DNA of 64,000 bases from Micavibrio sp964400125 (GCA_964400125.1 CAYNSR010000002.1:1-64000); one strand, 5' to 3'. Counted from the stretch's first letter, positions 41,648-50,825 are shown. Program-made: numbers and translations. Notes: a model not told the origin generated them from the sequence alone.

Positions 41648-43819
41648 TTATAAACACTTGCACCGATAGATGTGCTTGCTCCCGTCCGATGCGTAAAAGC
41701 AGGTCTTTTTTGCACCGGCAATCCCGTCCTTGTGATCCTGACAATTACATCCTGACCCTACGAAAATCGGATCTGCTGGATAGCTGGCCGCGCTTGTTCC
41801 TGCGTCTTCAATTTCCTGCCACTTGAAGGTCATGTTTTTACATGCGCCCGGGGGCGGGGTCAGGACTGCTGGTAACACGGTACAGGTTGTCGGGTCTATA
41901 GTCGCGGTAAATGTATCGCGTTTGGTGGGGTCCGGAATTTCACAGATCGGGTCGTCACAGACATGGTCTTGCTGAGTGACGATGGGCGTGGTGTTGCACG
42001 CACAGGTGTTATTGGTGTTTCCCGTATCTGTCCATGCGCAACTGGGTCCGTCAAAAATCTGTTCCTTTGTGATCGCACCTGTAAACCCAGCAGGGCAGGT
42101 CCCGGCGGTTACCCATTGTGTCGAGCCGATTGGCCCGGCGCAACTGCATCCGGATGTGTCCCATCCTGAATAACTTGCGGTACAGGTGGGTGGTGCGTAG
42201 GTGATCGTTCTGGTCGCGGTGCCTGTATAGACCGCCCCGAGTATAGCGGAACAGGCAGCGCTATCCGGAACAACGCTTCCCGTGCAGGAACAATCGGTTG
42301 CGCGCGTATTGGATGTGACTGATCCGCCAGTACAGGTTGCTGTGGTGGTTGTCGTGTAGGTCCCGGTAAAGCCCGGACCGCAGTTTATGCCGGAAACAAC
42401 TGTGGGCGGTGGCGCAGTAAAGGTGCATTGCCCAGTGTTGGAATGCAGCGACCATGTGCCGCTGTTGCACCTGTATTGCACGGTTTTACAGGCCCCCAGA
42501 GCATAGGGAATTGAAATAAATCCGCTCCCCGATGCAGGCAACAGGACATCATTGGCGCTACAAACGCTCATAGTCGTTCCTCCGCAACTGGGAGCAGGGA
42601 TCGCCGCGCATATTGGTGCCCGCGTTGCGGGATTGATTCCGGTGAGAATAGGCGCTGTTGTCGGGCATTCAATTGCGATTGGGGCACATTTTGGGGTGCC
42701 GTTCTCGATGCCGGTCATGTATTCCCCTGCCGCGCTGCATGTCAGGCCGGGGCTTCCGCCGATCAGCGACGGGGAGAAACAGTGCGTTCCGGTATTGTCG
42801 CACACCATATCTGTTTTGAGTGTTCCGTCAGTGCCATTCTGGCCATAGATGCGCATTGAATGGATTCCTGCTGCGGCGGAACGGATATCAAGCTCTACAC
42901 TTGGTGTTGTCGTCCCGATCCCGACAAGGTTGCCGGGAATCGTCTCGATCCCCTCTTCCTCGAGGGCGTTGTATTTCCATCGCGGTTCGGCAGTAACGGA
43001 GAAAAAATTGACGAAATCATCGAAAAATCCTGCGCCCGCAGCATGGCTTTGAAAGGCGGCAATATAAAGCGATTCCGTTGACATTGCCGTTCCCGTCTCG
43101 AAGCCAACATTACAGTTTTGAATATCTAGCCCGGCGGTGGCGCAGGATCGCATCACAATTCCGTTTTTATTATGGGCTCCCGCCCGCGTGGGTCCGTGGC
43201 TGAGGACGATAAACGCACCTGCCCCGTCGGGGGAGGCCCCCTCCATATGGACAAGGGAATTTCCGGCTTCATCACGAATGGCAATGCCTCCGGTGGTTTC
43301 GCTATAAGTATCTGGATCTGTCATGCTCGCCGTTACTGCGTACAGGAGTCTTCCTTTGTAAGCGTCATATGTTTTTCTTTCATCCATTTGCAGGACGCGG
43401 AACGGAATGGCCCCAACAATAACCCGACGGTTCGTAATATCAGTCCTGACGCTTTCCTCGATGCAAATGCCGTTCAGGCACTCTCCCGGGGCAATTGCAT
43501 TGATGGTCGCGCTGTTGCAATCCGTTGGTTCTCCATATTCGAAATCCGTGATTTGTGTCGGTGCATCACGGTCTGCCGTCATTGATGCAGGACAGGGGTA
43601 ATATCCGTTCCTTTTGACAAACCCTTGAATTTGGCTAATGGCGGAATCAATGCTGGCGCTTGTTTCGGTATAGCGTTTTTCCTTTTCACGCACCGCCCAG
43701 ATTCCCATTATGGGCGCGGCCAGAAGGCCGATAATCAGAAGCCCCATGGCGATCTGTATCAGACTGTACCCGGATTCTGACGCGGCATGATTTTCAGTGC
43801 GATGGTTTATGGTGTGCAT
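41648..43819 (-). CDS. Large prepilin-like protein 3 with Cys-rich tandem modules
   Basis: A 723-residue protein with a type IV prepilin start: a 17-residue leader ending in Gly 17, then YSLIQIAMGLLIIGLLAAPI. Position +5 of the mature protein is Gln, not the usual Glu. A globular part shared with its two neighbours follows (motifs YYPCPASM, VIVGAIPFRVL, LLYAVTASMT, FIVLSHGP), then a fibre-like segment VGIGTTTPSVELDI near residue 305. The C-terminal third has at least three 48-residue modules (about 465-608), each with four Cys and ending C-x-C, and a further Cys-rich end. Start at 43819 after GGGAGCG, overlapping the gene before it by 13 bases. Confidence 0.85.
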   Translation of the reverse strand: MHTINHRTENHAASESGYSLIQIAMGLLIIGLLAAPIMGIWAVREKEKRYTETSASIDSAISQIQGFVKRNGYYPCPASMTADRDAPTQITDFEYGEPTDCNSATINAIAPGECLNGICIEESVRTDITNRRVIVGAIPFRVLQMDERKTYDAYKGRLLYAVTASMTDPDTYSETTGGIAIRDEAGNSLVHMEGASPDGAGAFIVLSHGPTRAGAHNKNGIVMRSCATAGLDIQNCNVGFETGTAMSTESLYIAAFQSHAAGAGFFDDFVNFFSVTAEPRWKYNALEEEGIETIPGNLVGIGTTTPSVELDIRSAAAGIHSMRIYGQNGTDGTLKTDMVCDNTGTHCFSPSLIGGSPGLTCSAAGEYMTGIENGTPKCAPIAIECPTTAPILTGINPATRAPICAAIPAPSCGGTTMSVCSANDVLLPASGSGFISIPYALGACKTVQYRCNSGTWSLHSNTGQCTFTAPPPTVVSGINCGPGFTGTYTTTTTATCTGGSVTSNTRATDCSCTGSVVPDSAACSAILGAVYTGTATRTITYAPPTCTASYSGWDTSGCSCAGPIGSTQWVTAGTCPAGFTGAITKEQIFDGPSCAWTDTGNTNNTCACNTTPIVTQQDHVCDDPICEIPDPTKRDTFTATIDPTTCTVLPAVLTPPPGACKNMTFKWQEIEDAGTSAASYPADPIFVGSGCNCQDHKDGIAGAKKTCFYASDGSKHIYRCKCL

Positions 43820-45051
43820 AGAACGCTCCCGTCTGTTCTGATTCCGCGCACATATCCCGGCGCACAGCTTGTCGGTATGATTGGTGAAAACACCGGAACA
43901 ACACATGTGATTGTTCCGTTGGAAATGCTTTTTGCTACCTGACCCGTGGGGCAATTCAATCCCGTAGTGGCGATTTTACTGACGTCAAAACAATTGCTAC
44001 CCGTGGTGTCGCATATTTTTGAGACAAGGATGTTATTATCAGCCCTTATAGTGCCCGTGACATCCAGTTTTTCCGTCGGGGACGTGTTCAGAATGGCAAC
44101 ATTCTTGCTGTTGGTGTTTCTGATATTCGCGGTGATTCCAGATGCCGTGCTGATATATTGCCACGGGCTTGAGGCTCTGGATTTTACAAAAAAGGCAATA
44201 TCATCATAATATGTTGCCCCCCCGGCACGGGACATAAAAATGCTTTGCATAAAAGTGGTATCCTGATCGTGACAGTTTTCGTTATCCCTTGCGGTTGATG
44301 TAACACCGACGGGCGTTACCGAAAAATCTTTCACAATCGTTCCGCAATTTTGCTTTAGCGCTCCGTGTTGGGTAAAGGCGCCTTTTCCGTCCGGGCCGTG
44401 AGAAATCAGCGCGTACTGGCCGTCTCCGTTAATGTTGGCGGTAGGTTGGTAATTTTCATTCACGGCGTCGATAACGCCCCATGACGGGTTGTAGGTGGAT
44501 GAATTTGTCATTGTTGCGGATACGGCATAAGTCAGCTTGTTTTTCCAGCCGTCAAGGGACAATTCATCCGAAATCAAGTTGGCATAGCCATCGGGAACGT
44601 TGACATCGCGGATCGATCTGATGGGAATGGCTCCGATCAAAACGGGGTCGTCTGCGCCATCGCCGTCGCGGTCTGCTGTTCCGACAACACCGGCGCTAAC
44701 CATGCAGATACCGTTATTTGCGGTGCAAGTCCCTACGGTTAATCCTATGGTCGAAGGATCACAGTTAATATCGAATTCACGCCCGTAATTGGGGTGCGTT
44801 GGTGGAAGGGAACGGTCCGCCGGGCAGGGGTAGCGTCCTTGCGGTCCTACAAAGTTTGAAATCTGGGAACTGATAAATTCAATATTATCCCACGTGGTGG
44901 TCATTTTTTTCTGTGTCTGGGATGTCTGGTAGGTCGCAATCATAGGGATTGTGACAATCCCGACAATCAAAATGACAATCGACATTTCGATCAGGGTAAA
45001 GCCATCGGTTTGTCTGGCGGTCATATGTTTCGTTTTATGTATTGTTTTCAT
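43807..45051 (-). CDS. Large prepilin-like protein 2
   Basis: A 414-residue protein with a canonical prepilin start: 17-residue leader ending in Gly 17, then FTLIEMSIVILIVGIVTIPM with Glu at +5. Shared family motifs are RYPCPADRS, PVLIGAIPIRSI, LTYAVSATMT, YALISHGPDGKGAF and YYDDIAFFVKS. Near residue 330 SPTEKLDVTG resembles the GIGTTSP-x-x-LDV-x-G repeats of tail-fibre and trimeric surface proteins. The C-terminus has paired Cys (CDTTGSNCF). Its start overlaps the preceding stop (ATGA). Role presumed to be a cell-surface or pseudopilin fibre tip; no pilus assembly gene lies in this window. Confidence 0.85.
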   Translation of the reverse strand: MKTIHKTKHMTARQTDGFTLIEMSIVILIVGIVTIPMIATYQTSQTQKKMTTTWDNIEFISSQISNFVGPQGRYPCPADRSLPPTHPNYGREFDINCDPSTIGLTVGTCTANNGICMVSAGVVGTADRDGDGADDPVLIGAIPIRSIRDVNVPDGYANLISDELSLDGWKNKLTYAVSATMTNSSTYNPSWGVIDAVNENYQPTANINGDGQYALISHGPDGKGAFTQHGALKQNCGTIVKDFSVTPVGVTSTARDNENCHDQDTTFMQSIFMSRAGGATYYDDIAFFVKSRASSPWQYISTASGITANIRNTNSKNVAILNTSPTEKLDVTGTIRADNNILVSKICDTTGSNCFDVSKIATTGLNCPTGQVAKSISNGTITCVVPVFSPIIPTSCAPGYVRGIRTDGSVLCTP

Positions 45052-46340
45052 GGTATCACGCAAATCAGATTTCCAGAGGCATCAATTCCCGCCGGGTATG
45101 TTCCGGCAACGGTGCACGATGTTACGCTAATTCCGGCAGGAAACGCGTTATAGTTGCAACGTTCATTCGCATTCAGAATTCCGGTAAGGGCCTTGTTGCC
45201 ACAATATATTCCGCCGCCGGCTTTTTGCGCATTCGCCGTATTAATCGGTCCGGCGATGATGGATGGCGTGAAGACGTTCGGCAGGTAAGCCGGTGCGGCA
45301 AGCCCCGAGGTCGATCCGGCAGCGGCGCATCCGGAAAAAATGCACAGGCGGTTGGTGTCAACCTGAAGGGCTTTGACATGCCCAGGATTCCCGGCAGCTC
45401 CCATGACGTCGAGCCGCGTGACGGGAATTCCTGAGCCGGGGCCTATTCTTACCCGCGCACTGGTCCCCCTTGTGAAGATACTGGGTGTGCCGCTTGATAC
45501 CTTGTTCCAGATATCGCCGCCGACGGTTTTTTCAAAAACAAGAAAATCGTCAAAATATCCCGTCCCCGGAACCAGAGAGGATGATCGTACATATTTTGAT
45601 GTGGGATCAGGGAGCGGGGGCGCCCAGTGGAAATTGCTGTTAAAACTCGCATCGTTGTTGCAATTGGTAATATCCCGCCCTGTCCCGGTGCAAGGGACCG
45701 GTATAGTGCCATTCAGGGAAACGGCACCGCGTTGGTTTTTCCCATGACTGACAACCACATAATGGAGATCGCTTGCTGTGTTGGAGTGGTCTGCGCCACT
45801 CAAATCGACCACTTTGATGACCCCTGCGGATTCGTTGAACGTTGCGCTGGCCGTCAGGGATTCCGTTACCGCATAGGTGAAACGGTTTTTCGATGCATCA
45901 AGGACAAATCTTTTCGGCAGGCCCAGTGTCGCAAAGGGCAGGTCGCCAATCAAAACCGGGTCCATGACACTGTTGACAGGATTCACATCCTTGAATCCCG
46001 GCGTTCGGCAAAGGGTGGTGTTGCCGACGGTACAGGTTGGAATTGCGGCCAGCGTGCCGGTATATTCACGCCCAAAATTCAAGCCCCCGGCGGGGATGTT
46101 ACGGACCGCGGGCAATGGATAGCGACCCGTTTTTGTAACAAACTTGTTCAATGCGCCGCTGATCGTAGCCAGATTATCCCGGGAGGCGACAATTTCCTTG
46201 TCCATCTTTTGCGCGTGGTAAAGTTGCGCGAACGGAACCATCAGCAGGCCGATCACCGCCATCCCGATCGCCACCTCGATCAGGGTGAAGCCGCGGGCTG
46301 ATTGCCAGCGTTTTTGGGGGCCGGGGGATGCGCCTGTCAC
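45048..46340 (-). CDS. Large prepilin-like protein 1
   Basis: A 430-residue protein starting with GTG after GGAGAGTAACTTAA. The leader is again 17 residues (to Gly 17) followed by FTLIEVAIGMAVIGLLMVPF. Family motifs: RYPLPAVR, PVLIGDLPFATL, FTYAVTESLT, YVVVSHGKNQRGA, GYFDDFLVFEK and, later, TRLDVMGAAG. The C-terminus contains Cys pairs. First gene of the three-gene coupled operon. Prepilin peptidase would cleave after Gly 17; the mature protein is two to three times as large as a usual pilin. Confidence 0.85.
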   Translation of the reverse strand: MTGASPGPQKRWQSARGFTLIEVAIGMAVIGLLMVPFAQLYHAQKMDKEIVASRDNLATISGALNKFVTKTGRYPLPAVRNIPAGGLNFGREYTGTLAAIPTCTVGNTTLCRTPGFKDVNPVNSVMDPVLIGDLPFATLGLPKRFVLDASKNRFTYAVTESLTASATFNESAGVIKVVDLSGADHSNTASDLHYVVVSHGKNQRGAVSLNGTIPVPCTGTGRDITNCNNDASFNSNFHWAPPLPDPTSKYVRSSSLVPGTGYFDDFLVFEKTVGGDIWNKVSSGTPSIFTRGTSARVRIGPGSGIPVTRLDVMGAAGNPGHVKALQVDTNRLCIFSGCAAAGSTSGLAAPAYLPNVFTPSIIAGPINTANAQKAGGGIYCGNKALTGILNANERCNYNAFPAGISVTSCTVAGTYPAGIDASGNLICVIP

Positions 46341-46383
46341 TTAAGTTACTCTCCGACAAAAATTTTCTGGACCGATTTCTACA

Positions 46384-46456
46384 CTTAACATCTTAACATC
46401 TTATTCCGGAAGGATAAAAATTTATTTAATTTTTGCTCAATTTGTTCTTTTGAGCA
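46384..46456. promoter_or_regulatory. Direct and inverted repeats between the prepilin operon and sucA
   Basis: CTTAACAT occurs twice in tandem (46384-46399). Farther on TGCTCAA (46434-46440) and TTGAGCA (46450-46456) form an inverted repeat. They lie in the 214-base divergent gap, where promoters of both transcripts must be, and may be regulator sites. Confidence 0.4.
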
Positions 46457-46477
46457 GGGTGTACACTGCATATCCCA

Positions 46478-46505
46478 TTGATTTTCCCCGATTCTGGCAT
46501 TAAAA
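46478..46505 (+). promoter_or_regulatory. Putative promoter of sucA
   Basis: TTGATT (46478-46483), 16-base spacer, TTAAAA (46500-46505), 49 bases before the sucA ATG. Same -35 as the sucD candidate. Confidence 0.4.
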
Positions 46506-46554
46506 CGACTCCTGTCGTCCCGTTCGTTCACTCTATCATATTGTGCAGGTTTTC

Positions 46555-49419
46555 ATGAGCCACCAACAGACTTTTCTGACCGGCACGAACGCCGAATACA
46601 TTTCCCATCTTTATGTCCGCTACCTCCAGAATCCGGAAAATGTCGTGGAAAGCTGGCGGGACTTTTTCAAGGGGCTGAAGGATGACGAAGTGTCCTTGCT
46701 GCGGGAGATGGGCGGGGCGAGCTGGACACCGCCGGAAAATCGCCAGATGACCCGCGATTTTGTGCCGGACCAAACGGCCAGCGACACGGTCGTCGTGCGT
46801 GAAGTTTCTGGTGGTGACGCGGCAGACATACGTCAGGCGGCGCTGGATTCCATTCGGGCGCTGCAACTGATCCGCGCCTACCGCGCCCGGGGGCACCTGA
46901 TTGCGGCGCTTGATCCGCTGGAACTGAAGCCGCGCCATTACCATCCCGAGCTCGATCCTACCCATTACGGTTTCACGGATATGGATTATGACCGGGTGAT
47001 TTTTATCAATGGCGTCTTGGGGATGGAAAAGGCGACGTTGCGCGAGATTATCGCGGCCTTGCGCCAGACCTATTGCGGTACCATCGGCATTGAATTCCTC
47101 CATATCAGCGACCCGGCGGAAAAATCCTGGATTCAGGAACGTTTTGAAGGTTCGCGCAACGCCATGCTGGATGTCCCGGAGAAACGGGCGCTGCTGCAAC
47201 GTCTGACGGCGGCGGAAAATTTTGAAAAATTCCTGCATGTCAAATTCACCGGAACGAAGCGTTTCGGTCTTGATGGCGGTGAATCGACGATCCTTGCGAT
47301 TGAACAGATTATCCGCCGCGCCGCGCAGATCGGGCTGGAGGAAGTGGTGTTCGGCATGGCGCATCGTGGCCGCCTGAACGTGCTGACCAATGTGCTGGGC
47401 AAGCCGTTTACGGCGGTGTTTTCGGAATTTCAGGGCACGCCGTCGAACCCGGAAGATGTTCAAGGGTCCGGTGACGTTAAATACCACCTCGGCACCTCCA
47501 GTGACCGCGATTTCGACGGCAGGATGATTCATCTGTCCCTGACGCCAAATCCGTCGCATCTCGAAATCGTCAACCCGGTCGTGATTGGCAAGGTCCGGGC
47601 GAAGCAGGCTCAGCGCCGTGATACCGAACGCATGAAAGTCATGCCGATCCTGATGCACGGCGATGCCGCGTTCGCCGGGCAGGGGGTCGTGGCGGAAACG
47701 CTGATGATGTCGGATCTGCCGGGCTACCGCATCGGCGGGACGGTGCATATCGTCATCAACAACCAGATCGGTTTTACCACGATCCCCCAATACAGCCGCT
47801 CGGGTCCGTATTCCACCGATGTTGCCAAAATGGTCATGGCTCCGGTCTTCCATGTGAACGGGGACGATCCGGAAGCGGTCTATCATGTTGCAACCATCGC
47901 CGCCGAATATCGCCAGAAATTCAAAAAAGACGTCGTCATTGATTTGTTCTGCTATCGCCGCTTCGGTCACAACGAAGGCGATGAACCCGCCTTTACCCAG
48001 CCCTTGATGTACAGGAAAATCAAAAGCCATGAATCGACGCGGGAAATTTACGCCAAGCGCCTGATCGCGGAAGCAACGGTGACGCCGGAAGAATCCAAGG
48101 CGATCGCCGATGAATTCAACGCCTATCTGGAAACCGCCTTCGAAGCGACCACCGGTTTCAAGCCGAACAAGGCCGATTACCTCGAAGGTGCATGGACCGG
48201 GATGAAAGCGGTCACCGGGGATCACAGCCGGGGCGTTACGGGAATCGCCGACGACATGGCGCAGAAAATCGGCAAGGCTTTGACGACGGTGCCGGCGGAG
48301 TTCAACATCAACCCCAAGATCGCCCGGCAGATGGACGCCAAGGCGGAGATGTTCAAAACCGGGCAGGGTTTCGACTGGGCCACGGCGGAGGCCTTGGCGT
48401 TCGGGTCACTCGTTGCTGAGGGTTTCCCCGTGCGGCTTTCGGGGCAGGATTGCGGGCGCGGCACATTTTCACAGCGGCACGCCATCTTGCACGATCAGGA
48501 GACGGAAAACCGTTATACGCCGTTGGCCAATATCGACTCAGGTCAGGCGACGTTCGAAGTCCATGACAGCCCCCTGTCCGAAGCGGCTGTATTGGGGTTT
48601 GAATACGGCTACACCCTGTCCGACCCCAAAGCGCTGGTGCTGTGGGAAGCGCAATTCGGCGATTTCGCCAATGGCGCGCAGGTGGTCTTCGACCAGTTTA
48701 TCGCCTCCGGGGAAACGAAATGGTTGCGCATGTCGGGCCTTGTCATGCTGTTGCCGCATGGCTGGGAAGGGCAGGGCCCGGAGCATTCCTCCGCGCGGCT
48801 GGAACGGTGTTTGCAATTATGCGCGGAGGATAACTGGCAGGTGTGCAATATCACCACACCGGCAAACTATTTCCATGTTTTGCGCCGTCAAATGCATCGC
48901 GATTTCAGGAAGCCTCTGGTCATCATGACGCCAAAATCGCTTCTGCGGCACAAACTGGCCGTGTCGCCGCTGGCGATGATGACCGGCAAGGAAACGTTCC
49001 ACCGCATCCTGTGGGACGACGCCCGCGACACGCTGGTGAAACCGGCGGATGTCAGGCGCGTCATCCTTTGTTCGGGGAAGGTTTATTACGATCTGTTCGA
49101 AGAACGGGAAAAGCGCGGTCTAAAAAATATCGTTATCTTGCGTCTGGAACAGCTCTACCCGTTCCCCGCTGCGGCGCTGGCGGAAGAACTGGCAAAATAT
49201 CCGGGTGCCGATGTCGTCTGGTGTCAGGAAGAACCCTCCAATCAGGGGGCATGGTTCTTTGTCGACCGCCTGATCGAAGGGGTTTTGACGGATCTCGGGC
49301 ACAAGGCTGCCCGTCCGGTCTATGTTGGCCGCGCTGCGGCGGCGGCCCCGGCCACGGGGCTGGCCAAGCGCCACGCGGTGGAACAGGCGAAGCTGGTGGG
49401 GGACGCCCTGACGATATAA
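46555..49419 (+). CDS. sucA: 2-oxoglutarate dehydrogenase E1 component
   Basis: Thiamine-diphosphate decarboxylase subunit of the 2-oxoglutarate dehydrogenase complex, 954 residues. The N-terminus FLTGTNAEYISHLYVRYLQNP is the E2-binding part; RAYRARGHLIAALDPL, RFGLDGGESTI, GMAHRGRLNVLTNV, HLSLTPNPSHLEIVNPVV, HGDAAFAGQGVV and the C-terminal LVMLLPHGWEGQGPEHSSAR are all present. ATG at 46555 is preferred; a GTG four codons upstream is possible. Followed by sucB with a 168-base gap holding a long hairpin. Confidence 0.97.
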   Translation: MSHQQTFLTGTNAEYISHLYVRYLQNPENVVESWRDFFKGLKDDEVSLLREMGGASWTPPENRQMTRDFVPDQTASDTVVVREVSGGDAADIRQAALDSIRALQLIRAYRARGHLIAALDPLELKPRHYHPELDPTHYGFTDMDYDRVIFINGVLGMEKATLREIIAALRQTYCGTIGIEFLHISDPAEKSWIQERFEGSRNAMLDVPEKRALLQRLTAAENFEKFLHVKFTGTKRFGLDGGESTILAIEQIIRRAAQIGLEEVVFGMAHRGRLNVLTNVLGKPFTAVFSEFQGTPSNPEDVQGSGDVKYHLGTSSDRDFDGRMIHLSLTPNPSHLEIVNPVVIGKVRAKQAQRRDTERMKVMPILMHGDAAFAGQGVVAETLMMSDLPGYRIGGTVHIVINNQIGFTTIPQYSRSGPYSTDVAKMVMAPVFHVNGDDPEAVYHVATIAAEYRQKFKKDVVIDLFCYRRFGHNEGDEPAFTQPLMYRKIKSHESTREIYAKRLIAEATVTPEESKAIADEFNAYLETAFEATTGFKPNKADYLEGAWTGMKAVTGDHSRGVTGIADDMAQKIGKALTTVPAEFNINPKIARQMDAKAEMFKTGQGFDWATAEALAFGSLVAEGFPVRLSGQDCGRGTFSQRHAILHDQETENRYTPLANIDSGQATFEVHDSPLSEAAVLGFEYGYTLSDPKALVLWEAQFGDFANGAQVVFDQFIASGETKWLRMSGLVMLLPHGWEGQGPEHSSARLERCLQLCAEDNWQVCNITTPANYFHVLRRQMHRDFRKPLVIMTPKSLLRHKLAVSPLAMMTGKETFHRILWDDARDTLVKPADVRRVILCSGKVYYDLFEEREKRGLKNIVILRLEQLYPFPAAALAEELAKYPGADVVWCQEEPSNQGAWFFVDRLIEGVLTDLGHKAARPVYVGRAAAAAPATGLAKRHAVEQAKLVGDALTI

Positions 49420-49427
49420 CCGCCACC

Positions 49428-49496
49428 CGTGCCGGGAGGCCGGAGCGACAAATTGTACATAATGTTCAATTTGTCGCGGTCTCGCGTCCGGGCACG
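49428..49496. repeat. Long imperfect hairpin between sucA and sucB
   Basis: GCGACAAATTG (49445-49455) pairs perfectly with CAATTTGTCGC (49467-49477). Beyond this the arms continue less perfectly to CGTGCC (49428-49433) and GGCACG (49491-49496). No T run follows, so it is more likely an RNA-stability or dispersed palindromic element than a terminator. Confidence 0.65.
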
Positions 49497-49587
49497 TCGT
49501 GTCTTTTGCATTGCAACCCATTGACCAAGTACATAGAAAACGCCACATTAGAGGCCAAGAAACCCCAATTTTTCAGGATTGTCCGTT

Positions 49588-50814
49588 ATGACCAACATTG
49601 TCGTCCCCACGCTGGGTGAATCCGTTTCCGAAGCCACCGTTGCGCAATGGCTGAAGAAGGAGGGCGACGTCGTTGCCGCCGACGAGCCGATTGTGGAGCT
49701 GGAAACCGACAAGGTAACGCTGGAGGTCAATGCGCCCTCCGCCGGGACGCTGGTCAGCATCACGGTGAAGCCGGGGCAGAGCGTCAAGGTTGGGGCGCTG
49801 CTGGGCGAAATCGGCTCGGGCGGCGTTGCGAATGATAGCGTGAAAGCGGCAACCGCGAAAAAATCCGCCGAGGATATCCCCGCCTCCGCTGCGGCTCTGG
49901 CCACAAAGCAGGAATCACCGCAAACCACCGCGCCCGACGACCAGAAATTGTCCCCTGCGGTGCGCAAGATGGTCGATGATAATAACCTCGACCCCGCCGC
50001 CATTTCCGGCACCGGAAAGGATGGCCGCCTGACCAAGGAAGATGTTATTCACCATGTCAGCGCGCCGACGCCGGAGACATCCAGCATCCCGGCACAGGCG
50101 CGGGAAATCGGCCCGCGTGAAGAACGTGTCAAAATGACCCGCCTGCGCCAGCGTATCGCCGAGCGCCTGAAGACCGCGCAAAACACTGCCGCCATGCTGA
50201 CCACGTTCAACGAGGTCGATATGAGCGCAGTCATGGAATTGCGCAACAGGTACAAGGACGCATTCGAAAAGAAACATGGTGTTAAGCTGGGTTTTATGTC
50301 GTTCTTCGTGCGCGCCGCCGTCAATGCGCTGAAGGAGCTTCCCTCCGTGAACGCGGAGATTTCCGGCGATGAAATCATTTACAAAAATTACTACGATCTG
50401 GGCGTTGCGGTCAGCACACCGCAGGGACTCGTCGTGCCAGTGGTGCGCGATTGCGATACGAAATCTTTGGCCCGGATTGAAAAGGATATCGTCGATCTCG
50501 GTGCCCGTGCGCGTGACGGCAAGCTGGGTATTGATGAAATGGCTGGCGGGACATTCACGATCACTAATGGCGGCGTGTTTGGTTCCTTGATGTCAACGCC
50601 GATTTTGAATACCCCGCAATCGGGCATTCTCGGCATGCACAAGATCCAGCAGCGCCCGGTGGTCATGCCCGACGGGTCGATTGAGGCTCGTCCGATGATG
50701 TACCTGGCCCTGTCCTATGACCACCGCATCATCGATGGGCGCGAGGCGGTGACCTTCCTCGTACGCCTCAAGGAAGCCATCGAAGATCCGCAGCGTCTGG
50801 TGCTTGATATATAA
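49588..50814 (+). CDS. sucB: 2-oxoglutarate dehydrogenase E2, dihydrolipoamide succinyltransferase
   Basis: Core subunit of the 2-oxoglutarate dehydrogenase complex, 408 residues. Lipoyl domain at 1-78 with the modified Lys in VELETDKVTLEVNAP, then a Lys/Ala/Pro-rich linker, the E3-binding domain (about 112-150: KLSPAVRKMVDDNNLDPAAI) and the catalytic domain with the terminal SYDHRIIDGREAV holding His and Asp. Start at MTNIVVPTLGES. The next gene is convergent and only 11 bases away, so lpdA, usually downstream, is cut off by the nucleotide island. Confidence 0.97.
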   Translation: MTNIVVPTLGESVSEATVAQWLKKEGDVVAADEPIVELETDKVTLEVNAPSAGTLVSITVKPGQSVKVGALLGEIGSGGVANDSVKAATAKKSAEDIPASAAALATKQESPQTTAPDDQKLSPAVRKMVDDNNLDPAAISGTGKDGRLTKEDVIHHVSAPTPETSSIPAQAREIGPREERVKMTRLRQRIAERLKTAQNTAAMLTTFNEVDMSAVMELRNRYKDAFEKKHGVKLGFMSFFVRAAVNALKELPSVNAEISGDEIIYKNYYDLGVAVSTPQGLVVPVVRDCDTKSLARIEKDIVDLGARARDGKLGIDEMAGGTFTITNGGVFGSLMSTPILNTPQSGILGMHKIQQRPVVMPDGSIEARPMMYLALSYDHRIIDGREAVTFLVRLKEAIEDPQRLVLDI

Positions 50815-50825
50815 GGTGTTTGCGC

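Noticed and set aside
41996..42427. CRISPR-like repeat array
   Set aside because: The repeats are protein modules with poor DNA identity, no constant direct repeat, and no cas genes nearby.
41648..46340. Complete type II secretion or type IV pilus operon
   Set aside because: Only prepilin-like proteins are present; no ATPase, platform protein, secretin or prepilin peptidase was found in the window.
46528..48225. Long open frame (565 codons) on the minus strand across sucA
   Set aside because: It is antisense to well-conserved sucA, lacks any recognisable domain and is rich in residues typical of reversed high-GC coding frames.
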